A stretch of 64,000 nt of DNA from Humulus lupulus (Eukaryota; Streptophyta; Magnoliopsida; Rosales; Cannabaceae): contig NC_084802.1 in the NCBI RefSeq assembly GCF_963169125.1, positions 24,455,607 through 24,519,606 of the forward strand, read 5' to 3'. Positions 34,760 to 45,380 of the stretch are shown piece by piece. A program made the translations under genes and the position numbers. Within the stretch, counting starts at the first letter, position 1; every line of letters begins with the position of its first letter. Under the pieces are notes generated by a model that ran no database searches, was not told where the DNA came from, and saw only the letters and a list, made by a program, of their open reading frames with translations.

Positions 34760-36298
34760 CTTGGTACTATCTTGGATAACGATAAGTCCAAAGACACTAC
34801 TAATGCAAGACATGATCTGAGGAATATGGGATTAGGGATGCATTGTGGATATATGAAGATCAGAATAAAAAGTTAATGAAACCGCATGATCCTTACGTGT
34901 TGACTCCTAAAGATAGGCGAGAATTTCTTCACTTTCTAAAAGGTGTTAAAGTGCCAGATGGTTTTTGTTCGAACTTGAAGAAGAAAGTGACTGATAATGA
35001 CTCAAATATCATTGGCTTGAAGTCACATGACTGTCGTGTGATAATGCAACCATTACTTCCAATGGGTATCTACAAGTTTCTACCAGAATCTGTATTAGGC
35101 ACCATAATGGATTTATGCAATTTCTTCAGAAAATTATGTTTGTGGACCTTGAATGTAAATGATATGCAGAAAGCTCAAAGGGAGGTCATTCACATCTTAT
35201 GCAAAATGGAGTTGATTTTTCCTCCAGCTTTTTTTGACATAATGATACGTTTGTTCTTGTATTTGTCAGAAGAGGCTTTATTGGGTGGGCAGGTATTTAT
35301 AAGATGGATATATCCTTTTGAAAGATACATGAAAACTTTTAAAAAATTGCGTCAGGAATAAAACTCGTCCTGAAGGGTCTATAGCTGAAGGATATGTGGC
35401 AGATGAGACTTTAACATTTTGTTCCATGTATTTCAAAGGTGTGGAAACCAAATTTAATCGTCTGGATCGAAATGTGGATATAGTTTATGTTCCATGCCAC
35501 TTTTTCAGTGTTTCAATCTCAATGTCGTTCATTGAGTAAGGGATTTCAAGTGCTTCTCGACGAAATATAGCTAAGTGGTTCATACTGGAGAATTCTTATG
35601 AAATTGAACTCTATATGGAGTAGGTTAATTTAATTATTTTTTTTATGTTGTTTTTAATGTAACATCTTTGAACTATAACACTATGTTAATCAACAGCGAA
35701 CACCTTCGTGAGATCAAATAAAGAGATCCATTGGGTGATCATAACCTTTTGCACAAAAAAGAGTTTTGTTCCTGGTTTCACGATAAGGTAATTTATACCT
35801 ATGACATTCTTTATTGTTAGATTGAAATATAAGTTTCTTATTATAATATGCTTTGCTATATTTAGATATATGAATTGCACTAGCTCGGGTCATTAGAGAA
35901 TGGGGATGAGTTGCTAGCTTTAGCATTTGGGCCTAATCTTTTGGCGTACTCCTATCGAGCATGTATAGTGAATGGGGTTCAATATGTTACACAGAATCAA
36001 GATCAAAATCGTATTACACAAAATAGTGGAATGTGTGTTGTTGGAACATAAGGTTTTAACTATTATGGACAACTTGAAGAGATATTGGAGGTATCTTATA
36101 CTGATGTATATTCAGTGGTATTGTTTCAATGTAAATGGTTCGACACGGACCCCAAAAAAAGAAAACAATTACTGAAAATAATGTCACCAGTATAACTGTG
36201 AGCGGTGAATGGTATAAAGATGAACCATACATACTTGCGAGCCAAGCTAAACATGTTTTCTATCTCGATGATCCACTTAGAGGTCAAGCTTGGAAAGT
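34760..36298 (+). pseudogene. T1 tnp2-like transposase, middle part
   Basis: The frame interrupted by D resumes with 'LGTILDNDKSKDTTNARHD'. The DUF4218-type domain lies at 34843-35361 ('LPMGIYKFLPESVLGTIMDL', 'AQREVIHILCKMEL'). After about 35361 the frame shifts. Probable introns lie near 35625-35694 (ends 'caacag') and 35788-35867. A DUF4216-type region near 36100-36298 ends in 'VFYLDDPLRGQAWK', where solo LTR H is inserted. Stops (for example near 35537, 35720 and 36048) show it is dead. Confidence 0.85.
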
Positions 36299-37705
36299 GA
36301 TAAATGAGTTTTAGACTTGTTTATGGTATAGTTTTTAGGAAGGTTTTCATTAGTTTAGGGCTATTTTATTGCAAAATTATGCTCGTTTGTTCATGTTTCA
36401 GGTTTTTCATGCTAAGATGGTGAAAAGAGTGTAATGAAGTGAAAGTGGAAGAAAATGGAGTTATTTTGGAGAAAATTGCGTTTTTCGGGAGCAATATGTC
36501 TGAGTAATGATTCTGTCAATAGCGCTACAACGCTATCAAAGTGGTGCTACAACGCTAGAAAGGAGACATTTAACGCTTTTGAATTTGTCAGTAGCGCCCC
36601 AGCGCTACAAAACAAGTGCCACAACGCTATAAGGATCAGAAGAGTAGCGCTACAACGCTACATTACTGGCGCTATAGCGCTAGTGAGACAACTTTTGAGG
36701 CACTTTGGCACTGTAAATAGTGCTACAGCGCCTAAGACCAAGCGCTACAGCGCTCTCGATGCGGTCTTGAGATTTTTAGCCACTTTTTGAAGGACAAAAC
36801 GGTCTTTTCACTTGGGAGCCTTGGAAAACTATATAAGGGACATTATTTTGCGAATTTGGGAGGTAGTTTTAGTTTTATAAACCCTAGATTTAGAAAAGGA
36901 TGCTGTATTTAGATTTCTTTTCCTGACTTTTTAGATTTTTCTCTTCATCTGAATTCTTTAGGTTATTTTATATGAATAATTATTTGAAGTTTATTTTCAT
37001 TATATTAGCTATGAACTAAATCTTTTATCTAGGGATTAATGTAGTCACTTGAATTTTAATTTAATTTTATTATGATGTTCTATTGATACTTCTTCTCTAT
37101 TCTCATCTATATGATGTTTGTTTAATGCTAGTACATACTTGATCACTATTTACTTGATTTAATGATTTTAATTCAAAATTCGAAAGATGAGAATTGAATA
37201 TGCTATCATTATATAGACATAGGTTACATATTGGATGAAAGTACATGTATGACTTGTGTAATAATTAGGTTTCCATGCTTAATGCCTTCTATATGTTTAA
37301 GTTTATCACAGAGATGTAGAAAACCTGCATATAGGCTGAGATCTTATATCTTGAAAAAGAATAGGAATCGATTATGTTAACCTGCTATTAGAATAGGAAG
37401 AAGAGATTTAGAATTGATTAGTAAAATTAATAAAATGAAAAGTTGATGAAATTAATTCCTAGGCTTTTTATTATTGATTTGTAATTAGTTGATTCATTAT
37501 TTTGCTTACAATTATTTAAATTTTGTTCATAGTTTAGAGTATTCATTTTAATTTTTAATTATTCATCTAAATTTTAATTCACCAAATAGAAATTGAAAAT
37601 CAATTATTGGTAATTGGTTAATAGTCTCTGTGGGACGATCTCTGTTCTTACAGACTTTATTACTTGACACGACTACGTATACTTACGTACAGATTTAACA
37701 GATCA
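36299..37705 (+). mobile_element. Solo LTR H in T1 tnp2
   Basis: This 1407-bp segment begins TGATAAATGAG, ends TTTAACAGATCA, and is flanked by perfect 5-bp repeats 'gaaag' (36294-36298 and 37706-37710). Removing it and one repeat restores the tnp2 frame across 'GQAWK' and 'VEEVNHRQVWD'. 'actatataaggg' at 36828-36839 is a TATA box. Its TGAT...ATCA ends and a late 'tgtgggacgatctctg' motif resemble solo LTR F at 60.6-62.5 kb, so the two may belong to one superfamily. Confidence 0.88.
36521..36754. repeat. AGCGCT palindrome cluster in solo LTR H
   Basis: At least six copies or near copies of 'agcgctacaacgct' or 'agcgctacagcgct' occur in 234 bp, spaced about 30-50 bp apart, just upstream of the TATA box. 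Each is a near-perfect palindrome. Confidence 0.8.
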
Positions 37706-37710
37706 GAAAG

Positions 37711-38072
37711 TTGTTGAAGAAGTGAATCATAGACAAGTTTGGGATATGCCGGACAGTTCTGATCAGATTGTTGATATTGATGTTGTACATGACACAAACT
37801 CATCCAATTCCGTAATGATTGTTGAGCTCGGGGAGTTGGTTGTTCAACAATCTAATCAACCAGCAACATTTATAGGCACCATCCCTCAACCTTATTTGAC
37901 TGCTCAAGATACCAATGATTTTATTAATGATGATGAAGAAGAAGTCAAAGACGTAGAAGAAGCAGACGACGAGGATGATTTACTTGTTGACCTTAGTGAT
38001 GATGATAACATCAATCATGTTTCACCAATAGATGTTAATTTGATAAGTGATGACATTGACTATTGTACTTAG
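37711..38072 (+). pseudogene. T1 tnp2-like transposase, C-terminal part
   Basis: The frame continues from before solo LTR H ('VNHRQVWDMPDSSD' near 37720-37760) and ends in a very acidic tail ('DDEEEVKDVEEADDEDD'). The stop is at 38070-38072. Acidic tails are common at the C-terminus of plant TNP2 proteins. Confidence 0.82.
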
Positions 38073-38272
38073 TTCTTGTATTGTGTAAGAAAAATTTATA
38101 TTTAAATAATTATATATTAGAAATGTTGAACGATTTATGGATTTGTTATGTTGTGGATTTGTAATCAGAAATGTTAAATAATAATTATGTGGTCATTACA
38201 ACTATATATTCATAAATAATATACATATGATATTCATACTAAAAAACAAATTTGATCATATTTAGTTTAAAG

Positions 38273-40007
38273 ATGTCAGCATATGTAGCTTCATACCATG
38301 GCGGAGATGGTGGTGGTCAAGATCCACCGGATCCTACTACGATCTCATATAGTTGTGAGTCAGGTATTTTAAAATTTATTCTTTATTTATTTCTAATTAG
38401 ACATTATTATACAACATACTAAATTATATGATGCACTTATTTAAAACAATACAGTAGCTCCACCAAAGAGAAAAGGTTGCGGGCCTGTCGCTAGGAAAAA
38501 TTTAGATGACAGAAGGCGAGAAGCTGGACATCCACTCCCCATAGTGGTTGACCCTATCACGTACAAGGTGGTGGGAATGGAACATGCTGCTTTTGTCCAT
38601 CTTTTGGGCACCCAAGTCACATCAGCAATTCCAAAATATTACAAGGATTAGACTAGTGTCCCAAAACGGTATAAGGACAATGCCATTAGTAAAGTGAAGG
38701 TAAAAATTTTAGAATTTACTTTAATAATAATTGTATTATAATTTTAGCACGATTAACATATTTTCTCTTGATTGTAGAACATATATCAAAATAGATGGGT
38801 GGCCAGATTATACCACTCTCATTGACAGTATCGATGCTGAGAAGGCTAATGATTGGGACAAGGTCCTAAAGAATCCACCCAAAGATGTCAATGTTGATGC
38901 TTGGAAACAAATTTGTGAGTTTTTCAGGAGTCCAGAGTTTATTGCGCACTTCGTGAAGAAAAAAATAAACCGAGACCAAATGAAGTACTCTACAACACAA
39001 GGCACGAAATCATCAGCGGCTACTCGTCACGAAAAAGTTAGTGAAAATATTAACTTAATTAAGTTGTATGAATTTATAAGTTCTCTAACATTCTCATTTT
39101 CTTTATTAGTTGAACCTGAACCTCATTGAGGTATGGAAGGAGTATCACTGGACAAAAAGAACAAGAATTTTGTCAACGGGGATGCTGAATGAGATTATGT
39201 AAGTTTAACTTTATTATCAATTCAAATAATTATATTTTTCTTTTGTATTATAATTTTTTTTTTTTAAAATAGGTTAAGTTGAAGTCAACTCTTGAAGCTA
39301 AGACTCAGCAGATTGTTGAATCTGGTACTGATGATTCTTCCTCGATCGATCAAGTAAAGATACTAAGTCAGGTTCTTGGTGAAAGACGGGGCCACCAGCG
39401 AGGAGTTGCCCGCAAATTGAAGGGAAAAGAGTTAACTCGTCCCTCTTAAAACACTTAGTCTCAGGCACCACCTCAACAGTTGACTGAGGAAATACGTGAA
39501 TTGGTTGACATTGTGAAGGTCATGAATGAACAGCTTCAGTACGTGTATCAGCAGCTTCCACCTGAAAAACGTCTAGCAACAAACGTGGAGATGCAGAATA
39601 CATATCAGCGGTTTTTCGAGAAGTATGTAGGCTCGTCTTCTGAAACTGAGACACATCACACATCTCAAGCTTCAGCTTCTCAGCCTTCACCAGGCCATCC
39701 TGACACACCTGCACCAACTTTTCCATCTCAACCTTCGGCCCAACAATATATGTATCAATGGCTGATGCCTCCATACCCTCAGGCTTATCATCCTCATATG
39801 AGTGGACTTTCGTCGCAATCCCCGCCACCTCATATGAGTGGGTTGTTGTCTCAACCTCCGCCCTATCCGTATCCATACATGTGTGTACCTGGAGGATCAT
39901 CGTTACCTCCACAGTATCCATGGCCGATGCCTTTGCACACACCACAGGCACTGCAGCCACCGCAGGCACCAGAAGAAAGGGACAATATGGAGAACGCCAA
40001 GGGTTGA
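38273..40007 (+). pseudogene. T1 tnpA-like gene (En/Spm Ptta-type), multi-exon
   Basis: TNPA-type proteins bind the subterminal repeats and help transposition. The ATG at 38273 begins exon 1, ending near 38362. Exon 2 (about 38455-38699) reads 'PPKRKGCGPVARKNLDD' and 'AGHPLPIVVDP', with a TAG near 38648 where Trp is usual. Exon 3 (38778-39038) is 'IDGWPDYTTLID' and 'WKQICEFFRSPEF'. Exon 4 starts near 39111 ('IEVWKEYHWTKRTRIL') and a later exon runs to 40007. These match the plant transposase (Ptta/En/Spm) family. The C-terminus is Pro/Gln/His-rich ('HMSGLSSQSPPPHMSG'). Two stops near 39447-39458 also break it. Confidence 0.82.
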
Positions 40008-40244
40008 GATGTTTTATATATTTTTGTATTAAACAATAACTTTTAATTAATATATTATTGTATGCATATTTAATTTGGATAATATTGTATTAGTTGTGTA
40101 ATTTGAATAAATTATTAATTTTATGCATATTTAATTTTAGTATTATTATTTTTGTGCATATTTAATTTTGATATTATAAATTAAAAAATATTATTTAAAT
40201 TTTTTATTTTAATAATTTTTTATTATTTTTTAATTATATAAAAG

Positions 40245-40528
40245 TATTAGGGGAGATAAAATTTGCCCCTAATAATATCAAAGTCGTCGCTAATATTATA
40301 TTATGAGAGGTGACTTTTTATTATTAGGGGTGAAATATGATCTAGGAATCACGATTATTAGGGGCGACATTCAATTTATTAGGGGTGAAACTGTCACCGC
40401 TAATACTAATTATTAGGGGTGATGGTTTTTTCGCCGCAAATAATCGACATTAGCGGCGACATATCGCTACTAGTGACTATTAGCAACGAACTCAGGTATA
40501 GCCCTTAAATACCATTTTTGTTGTAGCG
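40245..40528. repeat. T1 right subterminal repeats and terminus
   Basis: Copies of 'attaggggtga', 'attaggggcgac' and 'ttagcggcgacat' occur in both orientations up to the terminus at 40528, mirroring the left end. T-rich AT DNA lies between the tnpA stop and this block. Confidence 0.78.
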
Positions 40529-40531
40529 TAG

Positions 40532-41626
40532 TGCTATAATGATAAGAATGCAATGTGCTTAAGTGTTCAAATTGATTACCTTCATATATAGATTTCTCAC
40601 TCTTATTTGATTTGAAAGAGGTCCACCCACCCCTTGGTTGTTACCAATCATCAATTGGACATTCATAGCCTTGAATGGAAGATTTTAGGGTTACATACAG
40701 TCATAATTTGTAGGAAATCAACAAAATGGTTCAAAACAACTCAACATTTTGAGCAACAAGAGTTGCTTGGTGTATTTTACCAGCAACTTGTCGTCACATG
40801 ATGGGCAACATAACGCAGGTGTTACTATTTTCTTGCTAATTTTGATAGTTGAAAAAGCGTCAAAACGTCTTAAAATTCCCAATACTATTTGTATCGTTTA
40901 TGCATTTCATAACTGATAATTTCAAGTCCATAACAATTATATATAATAATAATAACTTCTAAAATTCAAAATCAAATGATTTGGTAACTCCTTTTATCAT
41001 TTAAGATTTAAGAGTGAATATTGTACTAATTACAAAATCAGGTAATAATTAGTTACCAAATTTTGTAATTAACTTCCACCACATTTGTACTATATTTTAT
41101 ATAATCAATACTATATTATATTATTATATGAAATAATATAACATGTATCCCTTTATTTCTATTCATCCAAATATGATCAAGACTTATGGATGAAAACCGG
41201 AGAGCTATTGGTTTTCTTGTATTGCATAACTTTCAATATTTTAAAAAAAATATATGAAAAACAATTTAAGTCTAAAAATTTAATTTTTTGGCAACAACTA
41301 CAAATGATACATGATTTTAAAAAAAAAATAAGTGGGATAAATAGTTTCGTTTTTTATTAAGACCGAACAAAACCTCAACACCTTGACATTGTTTTTTTTA
41401 TATCTTTAATTTAGAATGCTATTTTGATTGGGAGTAATAAAAATAGTAGAATAAAAATAAGAATGGAAATAAGAATTAATTAAAATATAATAAAATGTAA
41501 TACACATAATGGGGGAAAGATCATTTTATTGGAATGACATTCAATTGTATTAAACTGAAATCAAATAAAATAATAAAACGAATATATATTTTCCATTGTA
41601 TTTCATTACAACCAAACATGACCTTA
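40532..41626. other. Intergenic, no gene seen
   Basis: AT-rich sequence. The last 220 bp (about 41405-41626, ending 'accaaacatgacc') resemble a decayed MITE into which T2 inserted, but I could not define its ends. Confidence 0.5.
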
Positions 41627-42770
41627 TATTACAACAAAAATCAATTTTACGGGTGACGGATATCACCCTTAATAACTATATAAGTCGTCCCTGATGTGTC
41701 GCCCCTAATAAAATGCGTCTAATGGTGTACATTAGGGGCGACTAATGGGTCGCTCCTAATATTCCAATATCAGAGGCAACTGTGTTGCCCCTAAAAGTTG
41801 AGATGACACCCCAATTTTTTTCACATTGATCGATGTGTCGCCTCTGATATGTCATCAGTCGCCCCTGATACTTGATTATTAGTAAACATTCACAATTTAT
41901 TTTTTCTAAATAAATAATAATAACACTAATATTACCTAAACATATATTAACACTAATAGTTCTAATATTTCATACATTTCAAATATAAATATATTTTTAT
42001 TAACTAATTAAAAAAAAACATAATCAAACAAAAAAAATACATTTCCTGCTTTTCACCTTCAATTCCCCCAATCTCCTTCAATCTCTATACACAAACACAA
42101 TATAATAATTTCTAAAATATAAATATATATAATACAAATAAATAAAACTAATATATATACTTACTCTGTTGGTGGTGGAGGCAGCCGACGGCGGCGGTGG
42201 TGGTGGTGGAGGTAGCCGACGGCGGCGGTGGTGGTGGTGGAGGCGGCCAACGGTGGTGGTGTTGGAGGCGGGTGGCAGTTGTGGTGGTGGAGCCTCGCCG
42301 AGACAAAGAAAGTGAGGGAGAAGAGGGGGGGCTGAGAGAGAGAGAGAGAGAGTCGTAGAGAGAGAGTGAAGGAGAAGAGAGGATGGCAGATGGGGTTTGG
42401 GGAGGTCGGATCGGGGTTTGGATTTTGTTTTTTTGTTTTTTGTTTAAGTTTCAGAGAGTGAGGAGGGTGGAGAGGACGAGAGGTATAAAACAATATTAGG
42501 GCCGACTAGCCCCACTATTAGTGGCGACGCGTCGCCCCTAATAATTTTCACACAAAAAAACCTCCACCAAAATTTCCCTCTTCATTCTAGACAAAATATC
42601 TCATTATCAGGGGCGACTGTTCATTTATTAGTGGCGACACGTCGCCCCTAATAATTTTTCAGAATATTAGAGGTGACTCCCCACGTGTTGTCCCTAATAT
42701 CTTGTATATTAGAGGCGACATGATGTCGCCCTTAGTAAAGTCGCCTCTAACACTTGTTTTTCTTGTAGTG
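41627..42770. mobile_element. T2: non-autonomous CACTA element
   Basis: The 1144-bp element ends at 42770 in 'tttttcttgtagtg' (reverse complement CACTACAAGAAAAA). The left terminus is 'tattacaacaaaaatc' at 41627, which is CACTA with two C-to-T type changes. The 3-bp duplication is 'tta' (41624-41626 and 42771-42773). Subterminal 'ttaggggcgac' and 'gtcgcccctaata' repeats fill both ends. The centre (42165-42480) is a G-rich stretch of 'ggtggtgg' and 'ggcggcgg' repeats with a long but low-complexity minus-strand ORF that I do not regard as a gene. It has no transposase. Confidence 0.88.
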
Positions 42771-42773
42771 TTA

Positions 42774-43320
42774 GAGTAGAAAAATTTCATAGAATTCCTC
42801 ATTTTTTATTAAAAAAAAAACCTATGTGACATTTAGGCCTATCAAATAACCAACTATATATCTTTAAAAAAAACCACTATCTATGAAACATACACATATC
42901 CAACATTCAAGATGCACTCTTATACTCTACAAAGGCCCCATTTTTATATGAGAAAATTACGGAATACATCGTAGAAAGAAAAATAATTTGAAATATACGG
43001 TTCCCTATTTTTATACAGCATTTTATATCAAATTTACGGTAATCAAGGCTTATTATTTTAAAGCTATTTTAAAACAAATTTATATTAAAATACTCATAGA
43101 AGCTTCTAGTATGTATTTTGTTTCTCTCTCTTTCTTTATTTTTCTGAATCTTTTCTCCTTCTTTTTTTATTTTTATATTTGTGTTTCTTTTCTCTCTCAA
43201 CTCTTCATCTTCCCTTTTCACTTTATAGAGTCTTCATCAAAAAACCTAAGTATTCTAGTTTCTATAGTTCTTTGAGTTTCTTCTCTCTTTCAAATTCGTT
43301 TGCCATTGATTATCAAAAAA
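42774..43320. other. Pyrimidine-rich spacer
   Basis: Positions 43110-43300 are T/C-rich with 'ctttctct' phrases, like a plant 5' untranslated leader, and precede the decayed ORF at 43321. I see no gene here. Confidence 0.45.
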
Positions 43321-43741
43321 ATGGTTGTCACTTGTTTGGGGTCTTCATCTCCTATTAGGAAGGGTGGTGCGGTTGCTAGCTCACGTGACACGAATGAAGC
43401 CGAGAATGAAGAGTCCACCGAGTCTAGAATGGGAAAGTATTTAAGAGTAACCCTTCTCTATTGTCTAAAGGCGAATATGTTTTGAAGGACTCATCGGATT
43501 GTTCCCTTCCTTATGCAAACGATGGTGATATTGCTGGTTCAAATGAGTTGAAGGAGGCCGACATGCATGAGAGTGCTGAGTTTAAGGGGAAATAGTTGAA
43601 GAGAAAATCTGCTCCATTATCTAAGAGCAAATCTAGTGCAAAGAAAGCAAAGAAAATAACGACGGGAGGCTCTAGTCGAGTAAAGTGCAAGGCTAACAAA
43701 AAAATTTGAAGAAGAATGTTCGTTCACTGGCTAAACCGAAG
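43321..43741 (+). pseudogene. Decayed Lys/Ser-rich ORF, unknown
   Basis: An ATG at 43321 opens a frame ('MVVTCLGSSSPIRKGG') that shifts near 43440. In another frame it continues as 'SLLSKGEYVLKDSSDC' and then a Lys-rich, nuclear-signal-like stretch ('SAKKAKKITTGGSS'). Stops are near 43594 and 43709. I do not recognise it; it could be the N-terminus of a transposon-associated gene or of an old host gene. Confidence 0.45.
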
Positions 43742-44535
43742 GTATTTTTTGTTGTTTCATTTAATTTTTTTTTCATGTTATCTGTTTTGAAGATGTTTGT
43801 TATGGTTATGTAAATAGATGTTTTAATATATTTTTAATTATTTTTCCAAATTTTCTTGTTATTATTGTATAAAAGTTCTCATGTTATTATCATTATTTTT
43901 AAAATCATAAACAATGTTTTTTAGTTAATTTTTCTTTTAATATGTTTATGTCATTATGTTTATATATAATATTTTTTATTTATTTTAAATTTATATCACA
44001 ATTCACAAAACCATAATAAAACTAAGCAAATGTGTTGCATATTGCTTTCCACGTAGTATTATAGTATACTATATAGGTTAGTGCTTTTAAACGATGGCCA
44101 ATGTATATGCATTCTATAGTACTGAAAAAAAATTGTGAGATGATTGAACAATTTTATTTTTTTTCATATTTGTTTAAATTAATTGTTAGTTTTGTTATAT
44201 TGAGATATTAGTTTAGTTCTATCCATATATTACTATAACAAATCTTGCTGACAAATAAGTGAAGAGGAATATTGGTCAATTTGAAGCATAATCACATTAA
44301 GACCATTATCAATCTCCTCTCAAAATAAAAATTGATCAATAATAAATAGACATGACTAACTTATTTGAGTATTTGAACCCCTCACGTTACAAACTCCTTA
44401 AAGACCTATGGAACTATACTAGTCTAATAATCCAAACGCTATACATATATACCATACAAGTCACAAATAATTCGTATACAAACATTTCCTCATGTCAAAC
44501 GTACACCTCATTCCCACTTCCAAAAAAAATTGACT
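43742..44535. other. AT-rich intergenic, no gene seen
   Basis: T-rich and AT-rich DNA downstream (3') of the minus-strand PGG gene; it probably includes that gene's 3' untranslated region near 44400-44535. Confidence 0.5.
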
Positions 44536-45186
44536 TCAGAGATGATTTTTTCTTAATTTTTCTAAAATGGACAAGAAAAATTTGGCCATCAACCGAAACA
44601 AGTGGAGAACTTTAGGTCCCCATATGTTAAGGGTCTCCCACAAGAACCTTATCAGAACAGGCACAGCAGCAGCAAACATAATCCAACGAAAACTCACAGA
44701 CTCATTAGGCGTCACCGCAAATACCGCCGACCCATAGGTGACGATCATGGAGATTGTGGCTAGCCACACCTCGAAGTGAAAAGGGAACCTGTAAAATTAA
44801 CTAAAAGATGTTAATATTCCAAGAATTATGCATATACATAAAGAGAATTTATGAGATGGGGTTTGTGTGGTTTACCTGTAAGTGAGGCATATGATGACCA
44901 AAATGGCGGAGGAGAGAGCCAAAGTGTTTGATATGAGAAAAACATAGAAAGGAATCTGTTGTGTGGCGTAGATGGATCTTCCAGCTGTGTGACCGTCATC
45001 GCTATCTTGCCAAACGCCGCCGGGAGGGTTGACACCTGCTTGGAAGGTCACGGCGGTGATGAGAGCGGCCACCACCAGAAGAACATTCCGGGCGTCGGCT
45101 GGTTTGTCTTGCTGTTTGTCGTATTGGAAGCTCTTGAACCATCTCCACGACTCTGCACTGCTACTTTCTTGTGGTGAGTTCGCCAT
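44536..45186 (-). CDS. PGG-domain four-helix membrane protein (two exons)
   Basis: Exon 1 is 45186-44876 and exon 2 is 44788-44536. The 87-bp intron has GT at 44875 and AG at 44789, and the split Arg codon keeps the frame, giving about 187 residues. The N-terminus is hydrophilic ('SWRWFKSFQYDKQQDKPADA'). The PGG domain (PF13962) follows: 'ARNVLLVVAALITAVTFQAG' and then 'NPPGGVWQD', then three more hydrophobic segments ('FYVFLISNTLALSSAILVI', 'VWLATISMIVTYGSAVFAV', 'IMFAAAVPVLIRFLW'). In plants the domain usually follows ankyrin repeats (for example the ACD6 family, involved in defence). No ankyrin repeats are seen here, so this is a short PGG-only protein. Its role is unknown. There are no stops, and this is the only intact-looking host gene in the window. 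Confidence 0.85.
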
Positions 45187-45380
45187 TATATATCTTACAA
45201 TAATAGTTTTGGTCGGTAGATATATGTGTATATATATATATATATGTTTTAGAAGAGTGGAGAGGAAGGAGCAGGGAAGAACAAAGGGAAGGTTCTTGCT
45301 AGGGGAGTAATATGAAAGACTGGGTCAACTGCCACCTGTTCTAGCCATGGTTTGAACTCTCGTCGAGTGTTTATTTGGAA
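45187..45380 (-). promoter_or_regulatory. Upstream region of the PGG gene
   Basis: A TA run (45230-45245) lies about 45-60 bp upstream of the start codon and could act as a TATA element. Further up are 'aagactgggtcaactgccac' and a purine-rich block that recur near 48.5 kb. Confidence 0.45.

Larger units (their letters stand above)
22647..40528 (+). mobile_element. T1: CACTA DNA transposon with two gene remnants
   Basis: The left terminus is CACTACAAGAAAAA at 22647. The right terminus is 'tttttgttgtagcg' ending at 40528, whose reverse complement begins CGCTACAACAAAAA, so the terminal CACTA has one substitution. The flanking 3-bp duplication is 'tag' (22644-22646 and 40529-40531). Subterminal repeats of the 'ttagcggcgac' type occur at both ends. 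Inside are a tnp2-like gene (24180-38072, interrupted) and a tnpA-like gene (38273-40007). Removing retrotransposon D and solo LTR H leaves about 7.5 kb, a normal size for an autonomous CACTA. Several in-frame stops make it inactive. Confidence 0.92.

Noticed and set aside
42161..42493. Minus-strand ORF rich in His, Pro, Ser and Leu
   Set aside because: It lies wholly in the G-rich core of the non-autonomous CACTA element T2 and is low complexity.
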